Positions 1 to 12,020 are shown, numbered from the stretch's first letter. The stretch: DNA of 64,000 nt from Calliopum simillimum (GCA_951812925.1 OX638370.1:83620004-83684003); one strand, 5' to 3'. The notes: generated by a model not told the origin, from the sequence alone. A program made the numbers and translations.

Positions 1-974
1 AAACAAAATTAACCACCAAATGTACGCAAATACATATGTAGGTATGCACGCACAAATGTAGCAATTTACCTTGTTTCAAATGACTGCTTTAGTCAAATTA
101 AAATTTAGTAAAAATAATGAGTACTCAAAATTGAAAATTTAAGGGTTTGGGTGGGTCTTTAGAAACAATTGTCCGTACAATGAACACCGGAATTGATTAC
201 TAATACAACTGGGTCTCAAAAGTACTACACAAAGGGATTAACTTAGCTTTTTGTATAGGCAATTTTGACCAAAATTTTCAATTTTTAAATTTGACAAACT
301 CACTAATTTGTTGTGTGTGCTGTTTTTATGCAACCTCTTTCTGTTGATGCTGCTGGGTCTGTGTCCGTCCGTGCTGCTGTTCAATTCGACGGCTCGCCTG
401 GACCAAAATGTACGGGTGAAGGGTGAAATTAACCGGACACAAAAATCTTAATTTGTTTTCAAATATAGAGTTTATTATAATGGGCAAAATTGGGTTTGTA
501 AATCTCAAAGTAAAATACAAAAGATTATGAATACTTCACGATACAAATATATGGGTTTTGTTGTGTGTCCTGGGTGACAAATCGTCCAACGATGAAGAGT
601 AAGTTGTCCACCGTTGTGTTGTTTGGCTCTTGTATTTCAATGTTGATGTTCACTGATGTCTTCTCATGTTCTGCGTGTTATGTGTTGTATTCTATGTTGG
701 GTTTTTGTATTTTTTTGTTTTTAATGTTGAATTAAATTTAGAGTAAAACTTGCAAGGGTTCGCTGACTTGCTCTTTTTTGGGTTAAGCGAAAAAGTGGCA
801 AATGTCAAAATTGAGTTTTTAATCGTTGTTAGCACAACGAGTAAACTACAACAGCGCTGTGCGGCTGGTGTTGAAGACAGGCAGATATGCAGGATGCACA
901 CTGTTTACGTTCGACGTAAACACTAATCATGGTTTCACTTTGAAAGATTTTTGATTAAAAATGTTTTTTATTTT
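1..974. other. AT-rich stretch without a supported gene
   Basis: No frame here shows a recognisable domain. A 48-codon ATG frame from 592 on the plus strand begins with a hydrophobic stretch, but it is short and unsupported. Nothing repetitive was recognised. Confidence 0.5.
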
Positions 975-1640
975 GCCAAATCTCGAAGATACAGTACCTT
1001 AGCATTTATTTGCATCGCTATATATTTACATACATACATCTACACAAAATAATTCCTTCATCTTATTCTACTATCTTCGGGTAAATTAAGCTCTCATCCA
1101 GCCATGCCTTTAGTGATGATTTTTTCTCTTCGTAAGTTAAAGGTTTTTCTTCCTCTGGCCTTAGATACCCGTACTTACTGAACAAAACTCTATCTCTTAA
1201 TTTCTCAATCGAATCCAAATGAACGCCACGTTTAATAAGAGATAGATTTTGCTTTTGGATATCGTCCCTGTTCCATGTTTCTGTTGGGTTACTGCTCTTC
1301 GAACTTGGTAATTTCATGTAACTTATACACCCTTTGACGAGAAATGTCAATATGAGTACGTATATGACAAAAAATAGTACAACCAAGAAGCACTTAAATA
1401 TTATAAATGTTAAAATTAATTTTCAATTCATTTCCAATATATTCATTTCAACTTACAATAAATTTTATAAATAACTTTGCCATTTTTTTTTTTTTTTTTA
1501 TTTTAAACAAAATCTAACTGTGCATGCTGGTTATTTGAAATTAAATAATATTTATTTGCATAATTCCAAAAACAAACGAATACAGCGCTTAACCGCATTT
1601 GTACGCCCTCTATATGTTGTTAGATATGCTGCACAGTGGT
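975..1640. repeat. Tandem segmental duplication, copy 1
   Basis: This block aligns, in the same orientation, with 3895-4530. The similarity covers the coding frame and also both flanks: the run with 'catctacacaaa' on the low side, and the block containing 'acagcgctta' and 'gttgttagata' on the high side. One event therefore copied about 0.65 kb, including the AATAAA-type signal on the minus strand (TTTATT at 1005-1010). Confidence 0.8.
1063..1446 (-). pseudogene. Small single-pass membrane protein, copy with early stop codon
   Basis: This is a paralogue of the frame at 3981-4355. The matching ATG is at 1444-1446, but codon 8 is TGA (1423-1425) where the other copy has CGA, a C-to-T change at a CpG. 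After the stop the frame stays open for about 107 codons. It encodes a hydrophobic segment (LFFVIYVLILTFLV), a basic and polar stretch, and a conserved tail with KYGYLRPEEEK and LTYEEKKSSLKAWL. The next in-frame ATG lies beyond the membrane segment (about 1317), so re-initiation there would give a soluble fragment. A TTTATT at 1005-1010 gives AATAAA on the minus strand just after the stop. I do not recognise the family. It is either a young pseudogene or a gene using an unseen upstream exon; the well-kept downstream frame suggests recent loss or continued use. Confidence 0.6.
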
Positions 1641-1858
1641 ATATTGGCGAAAAAAGAAAAACAATTCTTCGACCAATAAATTTAAAAAATGTAGCAATGC
1701 AGTTTTATAGTGAAATATTTATATCACTAAGAAGCTGTCATTAATACTTTTTCCAAAAAATTAAATTTTTACTTGGAAAAAATTAGCTAAAGTCATTTTA
1801 TGGTTGCTTCTGTGAAACTGGTTAACTTTTTCATATTACTCTGTGATGCGTATTTATA

Positions 1859-2693
1859 CGGGAAGAGTAACGGGTGTGGGCACATGTATATTATGCAGAC
1901 TTATAGGTATCAATGGAAACCTAGTTACCTCAGCTAACTACTGGTCAAAAAAGTAAATTGATTTCGTCAGTTGGAAAAATTGTGTCAAGAAAATAGTGAA
2001 GTGATAATTTTGATAAAAAAAAAATGTTGGTTCGGTCGTGGGCACCCTTAGAATATCGGCTAAAATTGAGAAAATATGAAGTAAAACGCAATCAAATGGG
2101 GAAGAAAGCAAAATAAATTTATTTTGGAAACATTGACTCACACAAATTCAACAAATTCTGCTCAACAAATTCCAATATCTTTAAAGGGCCTATAGGTTCT
2201 TTCCATTCTACTAAAAAACCGTCTGAAGGCATAAGAAGACCATTTAATTCCACGACGATATTTCAGTAAAACACACGCTTTAAATAAAAAAAGAGGGGTG
2301 CCCACACCCGAATCAATTCTGGGCCCACGCTCGACTTTGACAGCCACTTTGAAAAGCAATAAGGAAATTGTGTTGTGTGAACATTTTGGTTGTATTCGGT
2401 TTTGAATCACAAAATATAATAAATTTACTACATAAACATAGATTGCATTCAGCTTTTCGATTGATTCACTTCGATTTATCGCTCTTGCAAAGTTATTGAA
2501 AAAAACTTTTGTGTTGACTTTCACTTATTCAAAAATTATTTTCTTCTCAGCACAAAGCAAATTCGTCTGTTTGCTCCGGTAAATGCAGAAAAATTCCATG
2601 CTGTTATAAAACGCGCTTAGTATTTTTCAGTACAGCCGCATTTGTTTTCTGTCAAAAGTTACGTGAACGGTGCCCACACCCGAACCATGCCCG
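1859..2693 (-). mobile_element. Non-autonomous pogo-like (DDE_1) element, copy 1
   Basis: On the minus strand this matches the element at 30336-31500 at both ends and over most of its body, but it lacks the transposase-derived middle. The ends carry inverted copies of CGGGTGTGGGCAC (1873 forward, 2669 reverse). Two further copies of the motif lie inside (about 2030 forward, 2296 reverse). The 120-residue frame at 2162-2524 is a by-product of this repeat, because a similar frame recurs in the other copy. Exact ends and target duplication are uncertain. Confidence 0.6.
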
Positions 2694-3894
2694 CTGATAG
2701 CACTCTACTCCTACTATATGATTTTTTTAGTAGCAAATAACAAAAAAATTTTATTGAGCTGTCTTCATAACCTGAAAAATCGTGTTTTCTGAACGATCAG
2801 GTTAGGATATCTCAAAAACCATTTGTGATAGAGGAATTTTGAGTTCGGATTTGATTTTAGCATTGATGAGTCAATCGAAAATGACTGTTTTTTTTAGAAT
2901 TTGTTTTTTTTAAGGAATTTTAGAACATTTTCTAAGGGTGGTAGGCGTGTCCGTTTGCGTTTCATGCCCATTTTTTAAATTTTTCTTAGCAAGGTATATG
3001 TAGTTAATCATTCTTTCTATTTTTTTCAAAAAATGTATGAAGCCATACCACTGTGGAGCGTTTCAAATTGAAGTGGATTTACTAATGTATGTTATACGCT
3101 CCGGCTTTGTACGGGTTATAAGTAATATGATGAATCTTTGTAATTCTTGAATTTTAAAATCATTTTTAGTTTTTTCGCTGTGGGAATTTTTAAACACCGC
3201 ACTATATGTAGTGTTCTCATGGATACTTGTCCTGTTTAGAACCTAGTTTTCCACAGTGTATTAAGGACATTTTTTCCTGACGATACTATTAAGTGCGAAA
3301 TCAGTAGCAATAGAAAAAAATATTATTGAATCTTTATTTTATCAATGAAAGTAGCAAGAATAGATTCTTTAATAAGATAAATATTTTAATATTAGTTACT
3401 ATAAGTTGCTTTCTTAGAATATCTATTTCGATCATTGGCTTATCCATAAAACATTGCCGCCTCATGTAAATGGCCATCCAACAATCTTTCAAAAGTTTTT
3501 CACTCAAATTAAGATATACTGATGGTCTTAAATTAATTTTTTGTGCCACTGGTGGTAAGATCTTTTCAAAGTTCTATGCTTATTTTGTTAATACTGCTCT
3601 CTTCAAAGATTCAGACACTTAGGAAATGTTTTGATGTAATACTTCATGTTAAGATATTCACTTTCTAAGTTGTAAAAGTCATTAATCTGGCAACATGTTA
3701 TATTTTGCTTTTATAACAATTAAGATAAATGTCAATTACTTATGTCACTTTTGGTCCTTCCCTTTTGTTTTTATCTTTCGTATCGATCGGACGTATCTTT
3801 AGAATTTTCTTAACAAAATTTTATAATCTTTTTTATAATTATGAAGTTTGGTATAGCGATTTATTTTTAACTCGCAATACTTTAACACTTTATA
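2694..3894. other. Unassigned AT-rich sequence between the duplicated genes
   Basis: No coding frame with recognisable features was seen. The phrases around 2930-3060 (a 'ggtaggcgtgtccgtttgc' block) resemble decayed dispersed fly repeats, but no element ends were found. The 71-codon frame at 3334-3549 has no supporting signal. Confidence 0.4.
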
Positions 3895-4530
3895 TATAAT
3901 ATTTATTTACATCTACATATTTGCATCACTACATATTTACATGCATCTACACAAAGTAATACTTTCGTTTCGTTTTTTCGTTAATTCGAATTTTCTCGTG
4001 GGTCTCCATTCAGCCATGCCTTTAGTGATGATTTTTTTTCTTCGTAAGTTAAAAGTTTTTCTTCCTCTGGTTTCAGATACCCATACTTTCTGAACAAAAC
4101 TCTATCTCTTAATACCTTAATGGAGTCCCAGTGAACGGTGCGTTTAAAGAAAGATTGATTTTTACTTTCGATATCATCCCTTTTCCACGATTCCGCTGAA
4201 TTACTGCTTTTTAGTTTGGATGAATTGATGTAGTTTATGGACTCTTTTACGAGAAATGTCAATATGAATACATATATGAAAAAGAATAGTACCGAGCAGC
4301 ACTTAAATATTTTAAATGTTAAATTTAATATTCGTTTCATTTCCAAAATATTCATATTAACTCACAATAAATTTTACAAATACTCGTAACTTGACCATAT
4401 TTTTTGTTTTAAATAAAATCTATCTCAGTGTGTGTTGGCTATTTAGAGGTAAATAATGAAAACAAACAAATACAGCGCTTAATTACATTTTTATGCATCA
4501 ACACGTTGTTAGATACGCTGGGGCGTTCCA
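3895..4530. repeat. Tandem segmental duplication, copy 2
   Basis: Same-orientation partner of 975-1640, about 2.9 kb away. Homology continues through the coding frame into both flanks and fades near 3895 and 4530. The pogo-like element at 1859-2693 lies between the two copies. Confidence 0.8.
3981..4355 (-). CDS. Small single-pass membrane protein, intact paralogue (124 aa)
   Basis: The frame is uninterrupted from ATG at 4353-4355. I chose this start because it is the first ATG, and the paralogue keeps the same ATG context. Residues 1-15 include basic positions (MKR, FK). Residues about 22-38 are a hydrophobic segment (VLFFFIYVFILTFLV), so a signal anchor or single membrane pass is likely. 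The rest is polar and charged, ending in a conserved block with RDRVLF, KYGYL, PEEEK and TYEEKKSSLKAWL. A TTTATT at 3902-3907 gives a poly(A) signal about 75 bases after the stop. Copy 1 at 1063-1446 shares roughly two thirds of its residues but has a stop at codon 8. No domain or function is recognised. Being a duplicated, short, fast-changing gene with a conserved tail, it could be a lineage-specific protein. Confidence 0.6.
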   Translation of the reverse strand: MNILEMKRILNLTFKIFKCCSVLFFFIYVFILTFLVKESINYINSSKLKSSNSAESWKRDDIESKNQSFFKRTVHWDSIKVLRDRVLFRKYGYLKPEEEKLLTYEEKKSSLKAWLNGDPRENSN

Positions 4531-4889
4531 AATTTATGAGGTTTTTTAATAACCATTTACTACAATACTTAGTTATTATTTGTATGACTCGTCTTTGCTC
4601 GGGTTATAAGGAACACGATGACTTTCTGAAGTTAAAGAATTTCTCAATCATTATGGCTTTTTTTGTCAAAGGAATATTGAAGTCCGTAGTCGTTATAAAA
4701 TTAACGTAACTTCCCATACAAACATTTTTTAAGCTTTTTTAGTTTCCGAGTTAACTTTTAACATATGTATTTATAAACAAACAAACAAACGTTCTCCGTT
4801 TATATTTTTTTATACTGAATATTATAGATTTGCCACAGCAGTTCTGTCTGAGGGATGTTGACAATAGCAACTTTCTGAATGCTGTATAT
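4531..4889. other. Unassigned sequence between the duplicated gene and the LINE relic
   Basis: AT-rich, with a short AAAC run near 4780. The minus-strand frame at 4800-5120 lies opposite the endonuclease region of the LINE and is not a gene. The high end of this stretch may be more of the degraded LINE. Confidence 0.4.
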
Positions 4890-6745
4890 TGGTGTATAGA
4901 TGTTTTGATTAGTCGAGTGTAGATGGAATGGTGCCGGCAAATATGTACTTCCTAACAGCGAAAAATTTCTATATTCCGGTAGTGCACAAAATGACATCCA
5001 CAGGGATGGAGTTGGATTTTTGTTATGTAAAACTGCAGTAAAGGCAGTTAAGGAATGGAAACCTGTAAACGAAAGTCCCATTTGGTGCAGATTTTGAACC
5101 CCCGCAAGAAATATTACCATCTACCAAGCATACGCGCCCACCGAGTTGGCAGAGAGAGAAGCCAAAGATGAATTTTAGCTACCTGGGTGTCTCTAAACAA
5201 CATCACTTAAAACCAAATCGACCACTTCTGCATTAGCAGAAACTGAAAAGGAAATATTCTGATCGTACGAGTAAGGAGGGCTGCTGACATAAGCTCCGAC
5301 TAAAACTTGCCGCTACTAAACGTCCCAGTGAACAATCTGTGGCAAAAAAAAATTCGACGTGCTTAAGCTAAAGAACGACAAGAATTGCAGGTCTTTCGTT
5401 GAAGAACTTAAAACGGCCCCGATCTATTGTGATGGAAACATTGAAACATCATGGAGTGCCGCTAACGCTGCTTTCTTAAACTCCAGTGAGAAAAGAACTT
5501 GGGTTCCGACTTTCGAACAAGAAACACTGGATGAGCGAGGGAACGTAGTGTCTGGTTGAAAAAACAAGAAACGGGAAAAAACTGAGAGATGACGCTAAAA
5601 CTAGAGCAAAAAAGAACGATGCCGAAAAGGTCTTTAACTCTCTCAATACTCTCAATAAAGAAGTCATGCGTTAGTGCAGACAAGACAAAAGAAGAATGTA
5701 AAACAACCTCGCGAGCGAAGCCGAAAGTGCTGTAAATGCTCAAAATTTCAAGCAACTTTACGATATCACACGCAGATTATCTGGCAGAAAACACCAATAA
5801 AGCCGTTCCATCAAAGACAAAAATGGAAATGTATTTTTGTGACATACTGAATCCCACATCTACCGGCGAAACCGATCACGTGTGTATCAAATCATCACCC
5901 TCAGAATAATTGTCGAACAATGATGCGAGTGGCGTGCTGCACTTTAACTTGTACAGCACTGCCATTGACAGTGTCTCCCGAGAAAACATCTGGGTTTCAC
6001 TGCAAAATTTAGTACGCTTTAAGTACAGTGTGCTACAAAACTGGTTGTTGCCACCGACATTCACCACTAATTCAGGCGTCCGGCAAGGCTGTTTACTATC
6101 ACCATCTCTCTTCCTTATCGTTCTTGATGATATCCTAGATAAAGCTCTGAATAAGGCCAAAAGTGGTATACAATGGAACTTTACCAAACATCTAGAAAAT
6201 CTCGACTATGCTGACGATATTTGCCTTTTATCGTTCAGACACTCAGATATGCAAAACAAGATTGAAGACCTTGTCTTGTAATCGCAGAAGTCCGGCCTAA
6301 AAATCAACTAAAAGCATGAAGCTGAACGCAAACAGGAATGACATCACGTTTAAGGCTGGCAGTGATGATATTGAAAACGTCGACAGCTTCACGTATCTGG
6401 GCAGCATTGTCTCCATGGATGGTGAAGCAAAAGAAGATATAAACTCAAGAATAGCAAAAGTGAAGGGCGCGTTTGCTCAAGTGAACGAAATAGGGTTTTC
6501 AAACGAGGACAAGCTGTGCAAGTGGAAATGGATTGGTCATACTCTCCGGAAACCACACAGCAAAGTTTGTCACCAGGCTCTTGAGTGGAATCCACAAGGC
6601 AGTAGAGGAAGTGGTAGACCCAAAACCAACTGATAAATGTCGTTGGAAAAGGAAATCCAAGAATCGGGAAAATCGTGACAAGAGATCAAAATCATCGTAA
6701 GGGATCGCAACAAACGGAGACGTTTCATCTTGGCTCTATGATCCT
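4890..6745 (+). mobile_element. Decayed non-LTR retrotransposon (endonuclease + reverse transcriptase)
   Basis: On the plus strand, in shifting frames, the parts of a LINE polyprotein appear in order. First come AP-endonuclease blocks: RWNGAGKY near 4920, HRDGVGFLL near 5000, NITIYQAYAPTE near 5115-5145. An in-frame TGA falls at about 5094. The SDHH region near 5290 is damaged by a small deletion. Then come a linker (SKLKNDKN to NAAFLNSSEKT, 5360-5500) and reverse transcriptase motifs: GVRQGCLLSP at 6075-6104 and the catalytic YADD at 6207-6218. The C-terminal part has YLGSIVS near 6390, WIGHTLR at 6529-6549 and WNPQGSRGSGRP to 6626, continuing frameshifted to about 6745. Between the YLGSIVS block and WIGHTLR roughly 100 residues usual for this type are missing. 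The element is dead and truncated at its start. The clade is undecided. Confidence 0.85.
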
Positions 6746-8146
6746 CCTAGGAGTTAATGAAGAATACATACATAAATATAATGCCGACTGAGATGAATAC
6801 AAAAAATAAGATCTGGATTAATAACAAGAGTAGAAAACTGATCGTTTACGCGAAAAGACGCAATAAATTTGTAAAACCAAACTAATATTATATGCATACT
6901 TTTAAAATAACTTCAATAAACATTTTTAAACTAAAACTAAAATAAATCGTAGTGTTCATTGAATCCCACATATATGTGCTCCTACGTACATACTTTCTAA
7001 TTGTTGGCTACCTTTCTATTTGCTTGCTTTTGTTGTCTTCCATATTATCAGTAAAATTTAATATCAAATTTGTGCTCTAATTTTCAGAGGCACTGCAACT
7101 ACACTCCCCTAATTATGTGCATTAGATGGTATGATCCAATAGACAAGCAACCAAAGATGGACAGACGAATAGGCGCACCCCTTGCAAATTAAATGTAAAG
7201 CTACACAACAACAGGTGCCAAGCTGATACTTTTGCGGCAAATAATATTATGGCTCATTGCTTGTGGCGCATGCGCAACTTTGGGCTGTGCTTTTTACTCT
7301 GGATATTTATTATAGTAATTATAATTAAGTGCAAAAAAGAAATTTGTATGTAGGTATTTTCAAAAAGTTTATTGAACCGCATGCATACAACGTAGCTCTT
7401 AAATTTCATAATTAATTGATACTTAAAACATAGTTTTGATACGTAGTAGCTTCGCTTTCAGTTTAACTTACATGTTCAATTTTATAAAGGTATGGACATA
7501 TGTATATAAAGATAATCTCATTCAAAATGTACGACTTACCTGCAAATAAAAGAAAACAAAAATAAAATTTTAAAATAATGAATTCAACATATAAGAATAT
7601 ATAAATAATTTCCATATTTCTTTATCTGTCGTTGAGAAACATTCAAATCAACGGATAAATAGTTAAGTAATGTTCCAGTTGGAAAAGTTAATAAATAAAA
7701 TTAAGTGAGTAAGATTATGGCCATTTGATGCCATTGGCAAAAAAAAGAATAACATTTTAAAGCAACGATGTCTCTAAATTCTAATGAATAGGAAAAACAC
7801 AAGTTCAGATTTGTAAAAAAGAGATCCCAAACATAATCCTAACCTCTATGTAATAAAATCTAAAGACCATGAATAGAAAACTTTGTCAGACTTTCCTACA
7901 GATGGAGATAAAAAATGGACCAACACAGCTATTGACAATATCCAGTTTTCTAAATTTTTTTTTTGTAGTTTTAGATATGGGAATCTGAGCGTAGTTACCA
8001 GTCTTCACATTTTGCGTACTTAAGTCCAAAAACTAAATTATATATGAATTTCGTTCAGATACCTCCAGCATTTCAATGGTTAATAACTCGAATTTTTGTG
8101 ATCTCATTAAAAAAAATTAGAAGTTAAAGTTAAGTGAAAAAGCTTA
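6746..8146. other. AT-rich intergenic or intronic sequence
   Basis: No frame with recognisable protein features and no repeat structure was seen in this stretch. Confidence 0.5.
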
Positions 8147-8150
8147 TTAA

Positions 8151-8371
8151 CCCATTTTCTGCTGCGGTTCGAGTTTTCGAACAGCAAATTTCGTCATCTT
8201 CATACGATTTTTTTTTCTTTGTCGGGATTTAAGTGAAGCTTGATGTTATATACCATATTATACTTAGTTTGTTAAGTTCAGAAAAATACGATTTCAGTCA
8301 AACCTCTTTCCCATCTTGGGCTACAGCTGATGGATAAAAAATTCTTTAAGGGGTGACTTATTTTTAATGGG
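8151..8371. mobile_element. Candidate piggyBac-type miniature element
   Basis: A 221-bp segment is flanked on both sides by TTAA (8147-8150 and 8372-8375), begins CCCATT and ends AATGGG. TTAA duplication and a CCC start are the hallmarks of piggyBac elements. Inside, GTTCGA and TCGAAC form a small hairpin near 8167-8182. The inverted ends are only about 6 bp, so chance is not excluded. Confidence 0.4.
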
Positions 8372-8375
8372 TTAA

Positions 8376-9710
8376 ATGACTCATAAGGAAAGCGTCTCTA
8401 ACAGTTATACTTCTTTCATCGATGGCTTTTGCTGTTGACTTTAAACTAATTGTATTCCCTTCCGAATGACTGTTATATTTCTCATTTATGTTTCAGCCAA
8501 GTATTAGATTTCTTAAATCAGCGTTACATATATTTCACTCTTGTTGATCTTAGTATATTAGAATCTAATCAATGAAGCTTTTTAAAATTTTAAATAAAAT
8601 TAGGTCATTGCCTTATAAATTTTATTAACTTTTAGTTTATAGAATTTCAAATATTTCTGGCCCTAAGTAGCATAAGTGTACAGACATATTCTTAAAATAC
8701 TTTAAAGAAAAACCTGTTACCAGCTCAAGACCAATTAATCTAAATTGATTTGGATAAAGAATTAACTCAAGCGTAAATTTGCAAAAGAAAAAGTAAACTT
8801 TTCGCAAGGTCGTCTCGATTGTTACAATAAATGACAATAACAACAACACCAACTACAACTGCAAAAACGATTTCTATTAAAACAATTAAACAAGACACAA
8901 TATTCAATAAACTTGCACTCGTTTAATTCAAGAGAGATTTTTACTACACCACAATTGCAGCATAAAACGAGATTAGCACCAAATGCTCTACATACAGTAT
9001 TTGAACGTGAATTCTTCAGGGGCTTTGAAACTTTTTCGCATAATCGAAAATAGAATTGATGTGGTTATACTAAAGTTTTAAGAAAGTTCTTCTTTAAGCA
9101 TTACCTCTGGAATGAGACTAGATTTGGCATTTTCCAAATATTTTCAAAAATCTAAATTTTTATGTCAGGAACGACTCGAAGGAAAAAAAAATTACGATTT
9201 TCGTGTTCAACAATCTCAAACTAGTTTAGAAAATATGGTTTGCTAAATATTACAGAAACAAAATAATTATATGTAATCTAGTGAATCCAACTTCGAGGTC
9301 AGAATTGCTCATATACCTCCAGAATTTTGAGATATCCTTGCATGAAGTTGCAAAAGTCGCTGTTTTGAGGCTTATGGTGCAGTTCCAGAGAAAAATGTTT
9401 TCACATTTTTATAATGGTTTCTAGTGGACATAATCCTTCATACCAAATAATACATTTAAACATTTATCGATTGGACCCTTCTCCGAGATAACAGCTTTTC
9501 GATCCCCATACAAAGAACTACTTATTTAGAATTTGTAGAGAAATTTTGATTTATGGCCAAAACAACACTTACAAATTGTATGCCTCTTTTTCCAAGGTAG
9601 AAAACTCGGAAACTGGAAACTTGGAAAAGTTTTAAGGCAAAGTTTAGTAAAGAAGATGACATTGAAAGAAATTGAATTACATCTTTTCCTGGAAATTGTC
9701 ATGAGCAAAA
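8376..9710. other. AT-rich sequence without a supported gene
   Basis: Only short frames without domains. Nothing repetitive was recognised apart from homopolymer runs. Confidence 0.45.
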
Positions 9711-9895
9711 TTAGTCTCGGTCTTGGTCTCTTGGTATCTTGGCCTCTTGGTATCTTGATCTCTTGGTATCTTGATCTCTTGGTCTCTTGGTTTTAGTCTT
9801 GGTTTTGACATTGAGTCTTGGTTTTCGTCTTGAGTCTCGGTTTTGATCTTGATCTTTGGCATTAAGTCTTGACATTAGTCTTGAATAAATTTCTA
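9711..9895. repeat. Degenerate minisatellite of CTTGGTCTCTTGGTATCTTG type
   Basis: Short units built on TCTTGGT / TCTCTTGGTA repeat irregularly over about 185 bp. The Arg/Lys/Asp/Gln-rich minus-strand frames here are products of the repeat, not proteins. The related but inverted words 'gaccaaaactcaatgtccaa' reappear at 10064-10095. Confidence 0.7.
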
Positions 9896-12020
9896 AAGAT
9901 TGTTCAGTATTCAAAATTTCCAAGGCTTTTTTTTCAAAGCAGGTGGGTTCTTAAGATGCCAAATTTCGAATTGAGAGATGATTTTATGATATACCTACCT
10001 ACTTGCTATAAATTAGTAAGACAATGTAGTGACCCAGACCAATACTGCTATGGTATTAGTCCACGACCAAAACTCAATGTCCAAGACCAAGACTACTATG
10101 GTCACCCGAGTCATTGCGTCATGCGTAATCGCTTAAGATTTGGGTTGATTCTGATATCAAATTCAGATTTTATACAGAAAATACTCAGCTGCCTAGGAAC
10201 AACATTTTGTGGAACAATCAATTTAAAGTTAGGCCCAAATTTATATGCAACAGTTCTTAGTCTATTCTCGTAATGTTTTCTATTTGAAGTGGAAGAGAAG
10301 TAGAACATGAAATACCCTCAGTCACATTTAACGCATTGTAGAACACTGAACTAAGCAAAAATCTTAAATAGAAAACAGTTTACATTTAGCACACAATCAG
10401 ATATCATAATCAAATGCAGTTTGTCCACCCTCAAGGTCGTTGCTGTTGATGCTGGATTTTGAGACAGCGGTGTGACAGCGATTGCTGTACAGCAGACAAG
10501 TGCGACGACAAACATTCAGCTGTCAATTTATGCAAAACAAGCAGCCGCAGCATTAACAGACGATGCGTCGCAACGCAACGCATTTGAATGAAAGAAAAAA
10601 AAACAGAGCGTTTAATTAATGTTTCGGCAGCTGTTGCAACGCCTTTGCTGCTGCTGCTACATTGAAATCCGAATCCGTTTCAATGGGCGGTTTTGCAAAA
10701 CATTTTCGAAATTCATTGCAATCCATTTCTTAGTTGCGCGATTTGAGTTATTTCGGTGATAAATGGTTTTCGACGAACTGTTGCAGCATATAAAAAGCAT
10801 ATGAATGTCGGAGTAATCGACTTGAGTGTCAGTCAGATAATATGAGGACAATTCCATTAAGCTGAACTAAGCCAAATGGAACTTATGTAAAAAAAGATTG
10901 TACTTCAAGAAGAAACAACCCCGAAATTTACGTAGAATCGGTAAAATATACCAAAAGTTTAAACAAAAAAAAAATATATTTTTTAAAGATATAGCAGTGG
11001 CTTAACTTTGTGGTGATTTCTGCCTCTTAATTTTACAAAACTCACAAAAATGTTCCACTTTACTTGCATCTTTGCATAGATATACTCCCATCATTTAGCA
11101 TTTCATCTGTACTAAGTTTTACTTCATCTGAGTGTTAAGTGTACTACGTCTACTACGCTCGTAGACGCATATCTAGAATATCATAGTGCGCTAATTGCAT
11201 ACAATTAGCAAAGTTTTTTTATTTTTAATTGATTTACTGTTGTTGCTGCTGCAGGCCGGCTAAAGTTATTTTGATGGAGTAACCAAAAAGTTTTTTTTTT
11301 TTTTTTTTGCGCTCAGGCCCGTCACTATTGCTGGTATTTTCATGCTGTGTCAATTGTTTTGACACGCATTCGCATTGGCGTTGAAAATGGGTTGATGGAA
11401 TTGCGGTGATAAACAAAAACAAAAAGTTGCAATTTTAGTAAAACAGCAGCCAGCAGCAACAATTTATTCCATTTTATTTATTTTATTTGTATTTTAATTA
11501 ATTGCTTGCATCATTTTGCAAAATAGACGAAAATTGTGCGTATTAAGTTCGTTGCTTAAGTCTTTTGTTTGTTGTTAAAATTGATTGCCATTTTATTTGC
11601 TTATCTACAATATGCATTCATTTGGCAGCAGAATTGTTTGTGTTTTAATGAAATAGTTAAAAGAATTGCGAGTATTTAGACAAATGGAGTGCAAAACTTA
11701 TCTGTTGTTTTGTTTAATTAAACGCATGCTGATTGTATTAAAATTTCCGCACATTTTTGTAGAGAAAATTCTTTATCCACACTAAGGGAAATGTTTCACG
11801 GCCGTGAAAAATTTTCCTAAATATTTTTGGGGACACAAGCTTACTAATTTGGAACCAGAGGTTTTGTGAGCAACAGTTCATAATGCCGTAAAGAGAGCAC
11901 AAGTGTGCATCAACTTAGTAGGTGGTCAGTCAAATGATATAATTTTTTTCTTTTAAGGTTATTATGAAATTCAATTGAGGTTTCCAACTATTTTTTTTTT
12001 TTTTTATATCATAAAATCGG
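9896..12020. other. Intergenic or intronic sequence with CAG/CTG runs
   Basis: No supported gene. 10420-10660 is less AT-rich and contains several GCAGC and CAACGC words, which may be ordinary host regulatory or intronic DNA. T runs occur near 11290. A copy of the dispersed 26-bp motif lies at 11545-11570. Confidence 0.4.
11545..11570 (+). repeat. Dispersed 26-bp motif, site 1
   Basis: AAGTTCGTTG directly followed by CTTAAGTCTTTTGTTT. This is the best match to the consensus of nine similar sites in the window; the flanks are not shared. Confidence 0.6.

Noticed and set aside
592..738. 48-codon ATG frame with a hydrophobic start on the plus strand
   Set aside because: Short, no cleavage-site or domain support, no splice context; chance in T-rich DNA is likely.
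2162..2524. 120-residue minus frame
   Set aside because: Recurs in altered form at 30500-30763 inside a non-autonomous transposon; it contains the terminal-motif translation and no protein domain.
4800..5120. 106-residue minus-strand frame
   Set aside because: Lies opposite the LINE endonuclease region, whose motifs (RWNGAGKY, YAPTE) are on the plus strand.
9677..9923. Arg/Asp/Gln/Lys-rich minus frames resembling RNA-binding proteins
   Set aside because: Repeat-derived low-complexity sequence from the TCTTGGT minisatellite.
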